A stretch of DNA of 64,000 nucleotides from an uncultured Clostridia bacterium. GTDB lineage: Bacteria > Bacillota > Clostridia > TANB77 > CAG-508. The stretch is from positions 1 to 64,000 of the forward strand of contig CALYAK010000010.1 in assembly GCA_944393505.1 (NCBI GenBank), in the 5' to 3' direction. The translations under genes were made by a program, and so were the position numbers. Shown in pieces: positions 18,349-26,303 of the stretch. Position 1 is the first letter of the stretch, and each line of letters opens with the position of its first letter. The notes below the pieces were generated by a model. That model was not told the origin of the DNA, did no database searches, and saw nothing but the letters and a program-made list of their open reading frames with translations.

Positions 18349-20655
18349 TTATCTTCGTGAAAATTTCTTTTCGATATCTGTTTTCGTCATTTTGATCGCT
18401 GTTGGTCTTCCATGTGGACAAGTAAATGGATTTGGCAATCGTAATAATTGATCCATTAATTGGTCTACCTCTTCTTTATCTAAAGCCATATTTGCTTTTA
18501 CTGCTGCTTTACAAGCCACGGTTGCAATAAATTTTTCTTCAATCTCTTGTTTTGCCGTTCGTGCAACGGTATTAATTTCATCCAAAGTTTCTAGGAATAG
18601 TTCTTTGGTATCTAAATCTAAGCAAATATTTGGTACTCCTGATAACTTAATCGTGTTTTCTCCAAATTCTTCTAGCATGAAACCTGCTTTTTCAAACATC
18701 GCCCAGTTATCTCTTGCAATTCCCATTTCTTTATTCGTTAGCGTTATAATATCTGGTAAAAGCATCAATTGAGATTCCTTTTGACCTTGGTCTTGATAAT
18801 AGTTTTTCTTTACTCTTTCATACATAATTCTTTCATGTGCTGCATGTTGATCAATGATATATAACTCTTTATCCATTTCAATGATGATATAGGTTGAAAA
18901 TGCAATTCCAATAAATTTGTAAACTGGTCTTTGATATTCTTCTCTCCCTTCAAATACGGAAACATTATCTTCTTTTTGATAGGTTTGTGCAGTCGCCAAT
19001 TCTTCTGGTTTAATCACATATTCTTCTTTTTCTTCTGCCACTTCTTCTGGTTTTTGAATCGTTTTGCCAAATGTTTTTGCATACATTTCATCAAAATTAA
19101 TTTCTTCTGCTACTTCTGTTTTTGGAGCCATTTCTTCTTGCATTTTCTTTTGCTCAATTTCTTCTGCTTGCTTTAAACTTGCATCAATTTCTTCATCTTG
19201 TTTCTTTACCGCTTCATTTAGTTCTTTTAAGGACAAAACCTTTGTCTCACCAAGGTCTTCTTCTTTTTTCTCTTCTTCTGCTTCTAATACCTGGGTTTTC
19301 ATTCCTGTACCTTCGCTATTACCAGAAGGTTGTGTATACGGAGAAAGATCCTTTCCTTGTTGAAGCGCTTCTTGCATTTGTTTAATTTGATTTAATGCTT
19401 GATTTAGAAAAGCATCCGATGGTTGTCCCACTTTTTCACTTTCTACTTTTGGTTCTTGTTGCGTCGTAATTGGTCTTGTAGCTTCTAGTTCTCTTTGTTG
19501 TTTTGCTCGAAAAACATCTTCTAGAATATTACCGGTGTTACCAGTTTGTTCTTCTTCCAATGTCTCATTTTTCGTTTTATGGAATAGTCCTATTGAACTA
19601 GAGGTTGAAGCAGTTATCTCTTTTTCTTCTCCTTTGCTTGCTTCTTTTTCTTTGTCTGCAACTAAATCTTCCGCTAACAAAGCATTATTAATGGCATGAT
19701 AAACCGCTCGATAAATCTTACCTTCATCTTCAAATCTTACTTCCAATTTGGCAGGATGAACGTTGACATCTACCTCATTTGCTGGCATATCAATATTTAG
19801 AATTAAGAATCCAAATTTTCCAATGGTAATCATTCCTTTGTATCCTTTTTCAGCTGCAGCTGTTAAGGTTTTATCTTTAATATATCTATGATTAACAAAG
19901 AAGATTTGATTGGATCGATTGGATCGAGCAATGACTGGTTTTCCAACAACCCCTGTAATTTTTAAATCTTCATACTCAAAATTTACTGGAATCACATTTT
20001 CTGCAATATCTTTTCCATAAATGCTATAGATTACCCCTTTGATATCTCCATTACCAGAGGTTTGAATCACTGTTTTTCCAGAGTTCACTAATTTGATCGC
20101 AATATTGGGATTTACTAATGCAATTCGTGTAATCACATCTTCAATATATCCTGATTCTGTAAAATCCTTTTTCAAGAATTTGTAACGAACTGGCGTATTA
20201 AAGAATAAGTCTGTTACGGTAATCGATGTTCCTTGCGGACATCCGGCTTCTTCTTTATTAAGAACATTTCCTCCTTCTAATTCGATTTTGTATCCAATTT
20301 CTTGTCCTATTGCTCTGGATACCATTTCTACTTTCGCAATAGAAGCAACACTTGCTAAAGCCTCTCCACGGAACCCCATGGATTTTACGGTTGTCAAATC
20401 TTCTGCTTTACGAATTTTACTCGTTGCATGTCTTTCAAATGCAATCTCCATATCCTCTGGTAAAATTCCTTTTCCATTATCGGTAATTCGTATATATGAG
20501 ATACCACCATTTCGAATTTCGACAGAAACGTTGGTTGCTCCTGCATCAATTGAATTCTCTACCAATTCTTTTACAACAGATGCTGGTCTTTCGATCACTT
20601 CTCCTGCAGCAATTTTATTAATTGTTAGATCATCTAATAAAACAATATTTCCCAT
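18349..20655 (-). CDS. mutL: DNA mismatch repair protein MutL
   Basis: Encodes 768 residues. The N-terminal GHKL ATPase has ENSIDAGA, DNGKGI and GFRGEALAS. A long, low-complexity Glu/Lys/Gln-rich linker (about 340-540) leads to a C-terminal dimerisation and endonuclease domain with DQHAAHERIMYER and CPHGRP, so this MutL should nick DNA itself, as expected where MutH is absent. The start MGNIVLLDDLTINKIAAGEVIERPA at 20655 is the conserved MutL beginning. Earlier in-frame ATGs would add an unconserved extension. mutS is not in the window. Confidence 0.96.
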   Translation of the reverse strand: MGNIVLLDDLTINKIAAGEVIERPASVVKELVENSIDAGATNVSVEIRNGGISYIRITDNGKGILPEDMEIAFERHATSKIRKAEDLTTVKSMGFRGEALASVASIAKVEMVSRAIGQEIGYKIELEGGNVLNKEEAGCPQGTSITVTDLFFNTPVRYKFLKKDFTESGYIEDVITRIALVNPNIAIKLVNSGKTVIQTSGNGDIKGVIYSIYGKDIAENVIPVNFEYEDLKITGVVGKPVIARSNRSNQIFFVNHRYIKDKTLTAAAEKGYKGMITIGKFGFLILNIDMPANEVDVNVHPAKLEVRFEDEGKIYRAVYHAINNALLAEDLVADKEKEASKGEEKEITASTSSSIGLFHKTKNETLEEEQTGNTGNILEDVFRAKQQRELEATRPITTQQEPKVESEKVGQPSDAFLNQALNQIKQMQEALQQGKDLSPYTQPSGNSEGTGMKTQVLEAEEEKKEEDLGETKVLSLKELNEAVKKQDEEIDASLKQAEEIEQKKMQEEMAPKTEVAEEINFDEMYAKTFGKTIQKPEEVAEEKEEYVIKPEELATAQTYQKEDNVSVFEGREEYQRPVYKFIGIAFSTYIIIEMDKELYIIDQHAAHERIMYERVKKNYYQDQGQKESQLMLLPDIITLTNKEMGIARDNWAMFEKAGFMLEEFGENTIKLSGVPNICLDLDTKELFLETLDEINTVARTAKQEIEEKFIATVACKAAVKANMALDKEEVDQLMDQLLRLPNPFTCPHGRPTAIKMTKTDIEKKFSRR

Positions 20656-20831
20656 TAATTTCTCTATTTCCTTTCTTTTGCATATCCATTTCGTCCCAAT
20701 TATATCATTAAATATTTTAATTTTGTATACCCTTTTTCTACTTTTTTCTAAAGTGTCACACATTCTTCTTTTTTGAATACTATATATCATAAATCAAGAA
20801 CATCAAACGTTCTTTCAAGGAGGTATTTCAG

Positions 20832-20933
20832 ATGGGAAATTGTTGCTGTAATAATAGCGAACTTTTGTGGTTTATCATCCTATTTTTGTTGCTTTTCTGC
20901 TGTGGTAATAACAGCTGTTGTTGTAACAACTAA
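20832..20933 (+). CDS. tiny Cys-rich membrane peptide 1
   Basis: A 33-residue ORF, MGNCCCNNS then a hydrophobic stretch (LLWFIILFLLLF), then CCGNNSCCCNN. The strong site AAGGAGG lies 10 nt before the ATG. Eight of 33 residues are cysteine, in CCC and CC clusters on both sides of one membrane-length segment. It resembles the small hydrophobic peptides made during sporulation in Firmicutes only in size and layout, and I do not recognise a family. Confidence 0.7.
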   Translation: MGNCCCNNSELLWFIILFLLLFCCGNNSCCCNN

Positions 20934-20967
20934 GAAAAGATTTTACCTTTGAAAGGAGGGGAATTTT

Positions 20968-21105
20968 ATGCCAGAAGATAGAAGTTGCTGCGGATGCGGT
21001 GGAGGATTTGGATTCGGATCTGGATGTGATTGCATTTGGATTATCATATTCATTATCTTAATCTGCTGTTGTTGTGGTGGAGGCAATCGTAACGGTTGTT
21101 GCTAA
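20968..21105 (+). CDS. tiny Gly/Cys-rich membrane peptide 2
   Basis: A 45-residue ORF with AAAGGAGGGG before the ATG. It has an N-terminal CCGCGGGFGFGSGCDC region, one hydrophobic segment (IWIIIFIILI), then CCCCGGGNRNGCC. It follows the first Cys-rich peptide by 34 nt, has the same Cys-membrane-Cys plan, and is followed by a terminator, so the pair forms a two-gene transcript. Confidence 0.7.
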   Translation: MPEDRSCCGCGGGFGFGSGCDCIWIIIFIILICCCCGGGNRNGCC

Positions 21106-21156
21106 TCCTTTCTGCCAAAGAACAAAAAGTCGGGCAATTTTTTACCCGATTGTAAA

Positions 21157-21196
21157 AAAACCATCTTTCCTCTTCGAAAGATGGTTTTCTTTTTTT
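21157..21196 (+). terminator. terminator of the Cys-rich peptide pair
   Basis: Perfect 13-bp stem AAAACCATCTTTC / GAAAGATGGTTTT with a 6-nt loop, then CTTTTTTT. A smaller hairpin (CGGGCAA ... TTACCCG) lies just before it. Confidence 0.9.
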
Positions 21197-21251
21197 CAAG
21201 CTTGACAATTTTTCCTCCTTTGTAGATAATCAAAACAAAGGAGGCGTTATC

Positions 21252-21482
21252 ATGCGAGAGGCAAAAGTTTATGAAAACAGCCAATACAAATGTGATGTTC
21301 GAGGTGCGGAAAATTTAGACCAAATTTATGATGCGAGACGTGAATGGGTAAATGGTATTTACCATTACGATCAATTATTAAACAAAAGCCAAATTGCAGA
21401 ACTATTGAAAGATCATTTAGTTGCTGTAGAAGGCTTAGAAGAAATCAATGAGGAAGATTTAACCAATCTATTAAAGGACTAG
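21252..21482 (+). CDS. small unknown acidic protein
   Basis: Encodes 76 residues, soluble, with an acidic C-terminus (EEINEEDLTNLLKD). No family is recognised. AAAGGAGG lies 7 nt before the ATG. The TAG stop sits inside the stem of its terminator. Confidence 0.75.
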   Translation: MREAKVYENSQYKCDVRGAENLDQIYDARREWVNGIYHYDQLLNKSQIAELLKDHLVAVEGLEEINEEDLTNLLKD

Positions 21483-21503
21483 TACAAAGCTAGTCCTTTT
21501 TTC
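21473..21503 (+). terminator. terminator overlapping a stop codon
   Basis: AAAGGACTAG, 7-nt loop, CTAGTCCTTT, then TTTT. The TAG stop of the 76-residue gene is part of the left arm. Confidence 0.85.
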
Positions 21504-21545
21504 TATCTATATATTATTAATTTTTATACAAGCTATTTATCTCAA

Positions 21546-21926
21546 TTAAATATTGATTTGAACCCCTTCATCACCAGTTACATTTTGTAATACTTCATTC
21601 CAAAGTTCTTCTCCTAGTTCATTTTCAAAAATATCCCTAGCATATTCATTCATACGTTGAGGATAAATAACCACTTTTTCTCCTACTTCTAAAATCAATC
21701 TACCTTCCTTCTCTTGAAGTTTTACCATATCTTCTAACGAGTGTCCCTCAGAAATGTCATCCTCATAAGAAAGTGCATCGGGAAAACCGTATTTAGCATC
21801 TTCAAGTAAGCCTTCATCCATAGCAACTAGTTCAGGCTCATAAATAAAATTAGTGCATTGTCCATCTTCCAAAACAACTGCTGTTAAATCTCCTTCTTTC
21901 GTTTCATAAATTTTTGATACTATCAT
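21546..21926 (-). CDS. unknown acidic protein
   Basis: Encodes 126 soluble residues, strongly acidic, with predicted beta structure at the start (IVSKIYETKEGDLTAVVLE) and helices later. No motif is recognised. AAAAGGAGAT lies 8 nt before the ATG. It is isolated, with about 170 nt of AT-rich sequence without features upstream. Confidence 0.65.
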   Translation of the reverse strand: MIVSKIYETKEGDLTAVVLEDGQCTNFIYEPELVAMDEGLLEDAKYGFPDALSYEDDISEGHSLEDMVKLQEKEGRLILEVGEKVVIYPQRMNEYARDIFENELGEELWNEVLQNVTGDEGVQINI

Positions 21927-22099
21927 ACTCTTATCTCCTTTTCATTATCATTGCAAGTAATTAATTTTAATGTGTTTCAATCATAACATACCAAAAAATG
22001 AATTACAACTAATATAAATTACTATTTGATATTATGATTATACCATATATAACCTATATAATAATTTAAAATTAACCTTATAAAAAAACGATGATCATA

Positions 22100-22393
22100 C
22101 TAATATTGGTTAATCCTATATCTTATAACCCTCGCAATTTCTTCAATTATAATTTTATTAGTAAAATAATATGCATCATATTCAAAACCAAAAATCTTCT
22201 TAAAGTTTGTAACCGACTTTTCTTCTTTTCTATTGTCTATAGCATATTTAATTAAGTTTTTAATTTGCTCACTATTTAATTCAGGATAATTTAAAGCTAT
22301 TCTTTTGTATACTTCTTCTAAAACAACAAACTCATTATTAGTATCCAAAACAATTTGAATCGCTTTATTCAAAAGTTTAGTACCTTTTTCCAT
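22100..22393 (-). CDS. small unknown protein, weak resemblance to the Spo0A DNA-binding domain
   Basis: Encodes 97 residues. The stretch NKAIQIVLDTNNEFVVLEE with RIALNYPELNSEQIKNLIKY resembles by eye the helix order of Spo0A C-terminal domains (REAIELVYENP...VERAIRHAIE), but this is not a firm assignment. The ATG has no convincing binding site and overlaps the 3' end of the broken gene next to it by 25 nt in another frame. It may itself be a remnant. Confidence 0.45.
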   Translation of the reverse strand: MEKGTKLLNKAIQIVLDTNNEFVVLEEVYKRIALNYPELNSEQIKNLIKYAIDNRKEEKSVTNFKKIFGFEYDAYYFTNKIIIEEIARVIRYRINQY

Positions 22394-22632
22394 ACATCAA
22401 TGGAATAGAAATCATAGTCAAAATACTTTACACCATAAATATTCCTTGGATCATAAATTGAGATTTGACATCCTGTATTCGTTAAGATCCCTTCGATAAT
22501 ACTTACGTAATGGCCTTCGGCAATTGGGCGTTCTAACTCTTCTTAGTTATTTCGTACAATCCAAATAACGAAAGCCAAAGTACAAATTAGCAATAATAGA
22601 ATAACGATGATAATTTTAAATTTTTTCTTCAT
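22369..22632 (-). pseudogene. small membrane-anchored protein gene with an in-frame TAA
   Basis: The frame starts at ATG 22632 with a signal-anchor (KIIIVILLLLICTLAFVIW), then TAA at 22543-22545, then 57 more open codons in the same frame (EELERPIAEGHYVSIIEG onward) to a TGA at 22369-22371. The continuation reads like a real protein (ILTNTGCQISIYDPRNIYG). This looks like a gene recently broken by a nonsense mutation, or a partial duplicate of a longer gene. No family is recognised. Confidence 0.55.
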
Positions 22633-22741
22633 CTATCCAATAATTCCTACCCAAACTTACCTTTCTTATATCATAAAAGCCGCAAAAAATAAATAGCTTG
22701 TATCTTTTAATACAAACTATTCACAGGGATTTTTTATTGGT

Positions 22742-22812
22742 TGGGCTGGCTAGATTCGAACTAGCGCATGGTAGAGTCAAAGTCTACTGCCTTACCGCTT
22801 GGCTACAGCCCA
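22742..22812 (-). tRNA. tRNA-Gln (anticodon TTG)
   Basis: Acceptor arms TGGGCTG and CAGCCCA pair. The anticodon stem GTAGA/TCTAC encloses the loop CTTTGAC, giving anticodon TTG. The T-loop TTCGAAT is present. No CCA is encoded. Confidence 0.95.
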
Positions 22813-22822
22813 ATATATTTTA

Positions 22823-22900
22823 TGGGGTGGAAGATGGGACTCGAACCCACGGCCTCTAGTGCCACAAACTAGCGCTCTAACCAACTGAGCTACATCCACC
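22823..22900 (-). tRNA. tRNA-His (anticodon GTG)
   Basis: Anticodon stem CTAGT/ACTAG with loop TTGTGGC gives anticodon GTG. The 5' end has the extra G(-1) opposite C73 that is typical of tRNA-His, and CCA is encoded. One T-T mismatch appears in the acceptor stem. It is 10 nt upstream of tRNA-Gln, so the two are probably processed from one transcript. Confidence 0.93.
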
Positions 22901-22952
22901 GTATCTTTCCACAATGCATTTTCTATTTTAAACTTTTTTCTTTCATTTGTCA

Positions 22953-22980
22953 ACATTTTTTTGAAGGTTCAGAAAATAAT
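22953..22980. repeat. 28-bp direct repeat, left copy
   Basis: Identical over 28 bp to 23219-23246 (it contains TTGAAGGTTCAGAAAATAAT). The two copies flank an imperfect inverted repeat. Confidence 0.85.
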
Positions 22981-22984
22981 CTGA

Positions 22985-23215
22985 TTCATTTATGATTTTG
23001 TCTTAACTTTTCATTTATGAAAATGTCTCACTTATGCCGAGAAAACTTATTGATATTGAGTAATCCTTTGGTATGCTTTTGTCGCTCCAAAGCATTGATA
23101 TTACAGTTTTGGACAAAAATAGGTTCCCAAAGGATTTGAGGCTCAATGTCAATAAGGAAATTGGAATAATTGAGTCATTTTCTTAATCAATTTTGAGACA
23201 TTTTCTAAAATGAAC
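22985..23215. mobile_element. MITE-like or decayed insertion-sequence remnant
   Basis: About 230 bp without a gene. The ends are inverted relative to each other. Left has TTCATTTATGAAAATGTCTCA and then CTTATTGATATTGAG ... TCCTTTGG. The reverse complement of the right has TTCATTTTAGAAAATGTCTCA and then CTTATTGACATTGAG ... TCCTTTGG. TGTCTCA and GAGACA repeats near the ends recall IS21-type termini, but no transposase remains. 28-bp direct repeats flank it. Confidence 0.5.
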
Positions 23216-23218
23216 CAC

Positions 23219-23246
23219 ACATTTTTTTGAAGGTTCAGAAAATAAT
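23219..23246. repeat. 28-bp direct repeat, right copy
   Basis: Second copy of the repeat at 22953-22980. The length is more than the usual target-site duplication, so it may be part of a larger duplicated end. Confidence 0.85.
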
Positions 23247-23250
23247 TTTT

Positions 23251-23278
23251 AAGAGGGTTCCTTTAAAAGAACCCTCTT
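23251..23278. terminator. hairpin downstream of the sortase gene
   Basis: Perfect 10-bp stem AAGAGGGTTC / GAACCCTCTT with an 8-nt loop. Neither side has a strong T-run (minus side continues AAAAATTATTTTC), so termination is only probable. Confidence 0.45.
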
Positions 23279-23301
23279 TATCTTACCCAATTTGATTTGC
23301 T

Positions 23302-23994
23302 TTATGCTTCTCTTGCGAAGATTACCAAACGACTGTTAACATCATCGGTACAAGTTGATAAGGAAATTTCTCTTTTTCCTTGTGTATCTCTTGCTGCATA
23401 ATCAAAATCTTCTGGCGCTAGTAATTGCTTATCATAGATAATATATTTTAAGCGATTTCCATCGGTATCTGTGATATAAATTTCATCTCCAGCCTCTAGC
23501 CTTTTATTATTTGAAAAGAATGTTCCATTTTTATAGTTATGTCCTACAATTACGGTATTTCCTACTTTGTTTGGACCTGGTCCATATAGAACCGATACTG
23601 CTACTTCGATTGATGTTTTGGTTGTTTTTCCTAAGATTGGATAGCTAACATTTATTTTTGGAATCTCAATTTTTCCAACCATCGTGTATCCTTTATAGGT
23701 AACACCTGTTGAACTACTAGAAGATCCTCCGGTCTGTCCTGTAGTAGTATTTTCATCTCCGCTTAATACTGGAGCTACTACTTCGTTTGAATCAGTTGTG
23801 TTTTCTGGATTACTTACAACATTTGTTACCGTATTTGAAATACTATTATCAAATACGTCTAGCATATCACTTGTTTGCTTTTCTACATAATATTTGTTAT
23901 AGATCTCATATCCAAAGAAAGCAAACAGTATAACGACTATTATGATTGCTACAATTAATATAACGGTTAATAACTTACTATATTTACTATTCAT
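23302..23994 (-). CDS. sortase family transpeptidase
   Basis: Encodes 230 residues. A single N-terminal membrane segment (about 9-30) and a Ser/Thr/Gly-rich linker (85-97) precede the sortase barrel. Catalytic residues are visible: His in IVGHNYKNGTFF, Cys in LSTCTDD and Arg in RLVIFAR. The short barrel and TLSTC-like signature suggest a class D-type housekeeping or sporulation sortase. It would cut sorting signals and link proteins to peptidoglycan on the cell surface. No LPXTG-type substrate is seen in this window. AAAGGG lies upstream of the ATG. Confidence 0.92.
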   Translation of the reverse strand: MNSKYSKLLTVILIVAIIIVVILFAFFGYEIYNKYYVEKQTSDMLDVFDNSISNTVTNVVSNPENTTDSNEVVAPVLSGDENTTTGQTGGSSSSSTGVTYKGYTMVGKIEIPKINVSYPILGKTTKTSIEVAVSVLYGPGPNKVGNTVIVGHNYKNGTFFSNNKRLEAGDEIYITDTDGNRLKYIIYDKQLLAPEDFDYAARDTQGKREISLSTCTDDVNSRLVIFAREA

Positions 23995-24080
23995 TGATAC
24001 TTCATCCCTTTCATCTCTTGCATTTTATCATCTATTTCATTATATCATATTTTCGAAATAAAATCTAGTCTTTCGTCATT

Positions 24081-24422
24081 TTAACGGATTTTTGGACCTA
24101 ATTTTTCTCCTGCTAAGATATGGAAGTGTAAATGCATTACTTCTTGTCCTGCATCTTTTCCGCAGTTTACAATTACACGATAACCACTTTCTGCAAATTT
24201 TTCTTGTACCGCTATTTTTTGAATCACACGATATGCTTTGCTAATTAAAGTATCATCTTGTACTTGTTGTAAATTTTCAATATGAACTTTTGGAATGACT
24301 AAAATATGAATTGTCGCTGCTGGATTAATATCATAAAACGCTAAAAATTCCTCATCTTCATATACCTTCTTACTTGGGATTTCTCCTTTGATAATTTTAC
24401 AAAAGACACAGTTTTCTTCCAT
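24081..24422 (-). CDS. HIT-family nucleotide hydrolase (Hint type)
   Basis: Encodes 113 residues. The histidine triad HLHFH and the N-terminal CVFCKIIKGEIPSKKVYED are typical of the Hint/PKCI branch, which hydrolyses adenosine phosphoramidates and aminoacyl-AMP. It lies 11 nt downstream of alaS, a setting consistent with clean-up of aminoacyl-adenylates, though that link is inference. ATAGGAGG precedes the ATG. Confidence 0.93.
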   Translation of the reverse strand: MEENCVFCKIIKGEIPSKKVYEDEEFLAFYDINPAATIHILVIPKVHIENLQQVQDDTLISKAYRVIQKIAVQEKFAESGYRVIVNCGKDAGQEVMHLHFHILAGEKLGPKIR

Positions 24423-24433
24423 TCTTTTTCCTC

Positions 24434-26188
24434 CTATTTCTCAAGAATTGCTTTGATTCTGCGAACTCCTGCAGAACTTGATTCTTCTTTTTTAATTTTA
24501 AAATGTCCTAATTCGCCAGTATGTGTTACATGAGGTCCACCGCAGATTTCTTTACTGAAATCACCAATAGAATATACTTTTACTTTATCTCCATATTTGT
24601 TTTCAAATAGTCCTGTTGCTCCACTCTTTTTTGCTTCTTCTAAAGTCATTTCTTGGCAAGTTACTGGTAAATCCTCTGCAATTTTTTCATTTACAATTTT
24701 CTCTACTTCTTCTAATTGTTCTTTCGTCATTTTTTCTGGATGAGAAAAGTCAAATCTTAAACGGTCTACTGTAATATTGGATCCCTTTTGTTTTGCATGT
24801 TCTCCTAGCACAATTTGTAAAGCTTTGTGTAATAAGTGAGTTGCAGTATGGTATGCTGTCGTAATTTCGTTTTGCTCTGCTAAGCCTCCCTTAAACTTTT
24901 GCTCACTTCCTAGTCTAGATTTTTCTTGATGTGCCTTAAATAGCTCATCAAATTTACTAGCATCAATTTCAAAACCATTTTCTTTTGCTAGTTCTTCTGT
25001 TACTTCTGGCGGGAATCCATAAGTTTCATATAGCTTAAAGATGGTTTCTCCATCAATTACATTTTTTCCTTCTGCTTCTGCTCTTTCTAGAGCTTTTTCA
25101 AATTCTTTTTCACCATGTGCTAATGTCTTTACAAATTTATCCTTTTCTTCCACAATCGTTGAAACAATCATTGCACGATTTGCTTCTAATTCTGGATACA
25201 TTTCTAAAGCATTATCAATGGTTAGATTGATTAAGCCTTCTAATTCTTCTAGACTAATTTGCAATTTATTTAAATGTCTTGTCATGCGACGAATTAATCT
25301 TCTTAATACATAACCACGATCCACATTGCTTGGTTTTGCTCCATCTGAAATAATCATCATGCTCGAACGTAAATGTTCTGCTACAATTCTTCTACTTTGA
25401 ATATCCGATACTTTTGCTAAAGATTCTAGTTTTTCCATAATTGGTGCAAAAATTTCGGTATCAAAAGGAGTTTCTTTTCCTTGTAATAGCATGGTCATTC
25501 TTTCTAAACCAAGACCTGTATCTACATTTTGTTGTTCTAATTTACGATATCCATTTTGATCTTTGTAGTATTCCATGAAAACATTGTTCCAGATTTCCAC
25601 ATATTTACCACATCCACAAGATGGATTACAATTTTCAGAACATGGTTCTTTCCCAGTATCGTAAAACATTTCCGTATCTGGTCCACATGGCCCTTCTTCT
25701 CCTGCAATCCACCAGTTATCCTCTTTTCCAAAGAAATAGATTTTTTCTTCTGGAAGACCTACTTTTTTCCAACAATTTGCTGCCACATCATCTCTTGGAC
25801 AATCTTCATCTCCTGCAAAACATGTAACCGATAATTTTTCTACTGGAATTCCTAATTCTTTTGTTAAGAACTCAAAGCTCATTGCAATTGACTCTTCTTT
25901 AAAGTATGCTCCTAAAGACCAATTTCCTAACATTTCGAAATAGGTTAAGTGACGATTATCTCCTACATCATCAATATCTACCGTTCTTACACATTTTTGA
26001 TAGTCTGTTAATTTATTTCCTGCTGGATGTTTTTCTCCTAATAGATATGGTACCAATGGTTGCATACCAGCTGTAGTAAATAGGACGGATGGATCATTTT
26101 CTGGTACAAGTGGTGCACTTGGTATTACAGCATGTCCATGTCTTTTAAAAAAGTTTAAGTATTTGTTTCTTATCTCAATTGCTTTCAT
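24434..26188 (-). CDS. alaS: alanyl-tRNA synthetase lacking the C-terminal domain
   Basis: Encodes 584 residues, against about 870 in most bacteria. The class II catalytic core (RNKYLNFFKRHGHAVIPSAPLVPENDPSVLFTTAGM region, residues 1-240), tRNA-recognition helices and the editing domain are complete: zinc and editing residues are seen in TATHLLH and CGGPHV. The coding sequence stops right after the editing domain, so the coiled-coil and DHHA1-type C-Ala domain is missing. The stop is followed by the HIT gene, and no remnant of the missing domain is seen in the 11-nt gap. GAGGG precedes the ATG. No T-box leader is visible in the short upstream region. Confidence 0.93.
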   Translation of the reverse strand: MKAIEIRNKYLNFFKRHGHAVIPSAPLVPENDPSVLFTTAGMQPLVPYLLGEKHPAGNKLTDYQKCVRTVDIDDVGDNRHLTYFEMLGNWSLGAYFKEESIAMSFEFLTKELGIPVEKLSVTCFAGDEDCPRDDVAANCWKKVGLPEEKIYFFGKEDNWWIAGEEGPCGPDTEMFYDTGKEPCSENCNPSCGCGKYVEIWNNVFMEYYKDQNGYRKLEQQNVDTGLGLERMTMLLQGKETPFDTEIFAPIMEKLESLAKVSDIQSRRIVAEHLRSSMMIISDGAKPSNVDRGYVLRRLIRRMTRHLNKLQISLEELEGLINLTIDNALEMYPELEANRAMIVSTIVEEKDKFVKTLAHGEKEFEKALERAEAEGKNVIDGETIFKLYETYGFPPEVTEELAKENGFEIDASKFDELFKAHQEKSRLGSEQKFKGGLAEQNEITTAYHTATHLLHKALQIVLGEHAKQKGSNITVDRLRFDFSHPEKMTKEQLEEVEKIVNEKIAEDLPVTCQEMTLEEAKKSGATGLFENKYGDKVKVYSIGDFSKEICGGPHVTHTGELGHFKIKKEESSSAGVRRIKAILEK

Positions 26189-26258
26189 AATTCCCTCTCA
26201 TCATATATATTTCAATCTTTGCCCATTATATTACAAATACTGTCAAAATGCAATACAG

Positions 26259-26302
26259 CAAAAAGAAAGAAACGATTTCGAAATCATCGTTTCTTTCTTT
26301 TT
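26259..26302 (-). terminator. terminator after glycine-rich paralogue 1
   Basis: 17-bp stem AAAAAGAAAGAAACGAT / ATCGTTTCTTTCTTTTT. The T-tract is part of the stem on the minus strand. It begins 2 nt after the stop of the glycine-rich gene. Confidence 0.8.
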
Positions 26303-26303
26303 A

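Noticed and set aside
24434-26303. T-box leader before alaS
   Set aside because: Only about 70 nt separate alaS from the terminator of the upstream gene, and no specifier stem or T-box sequence is visible.
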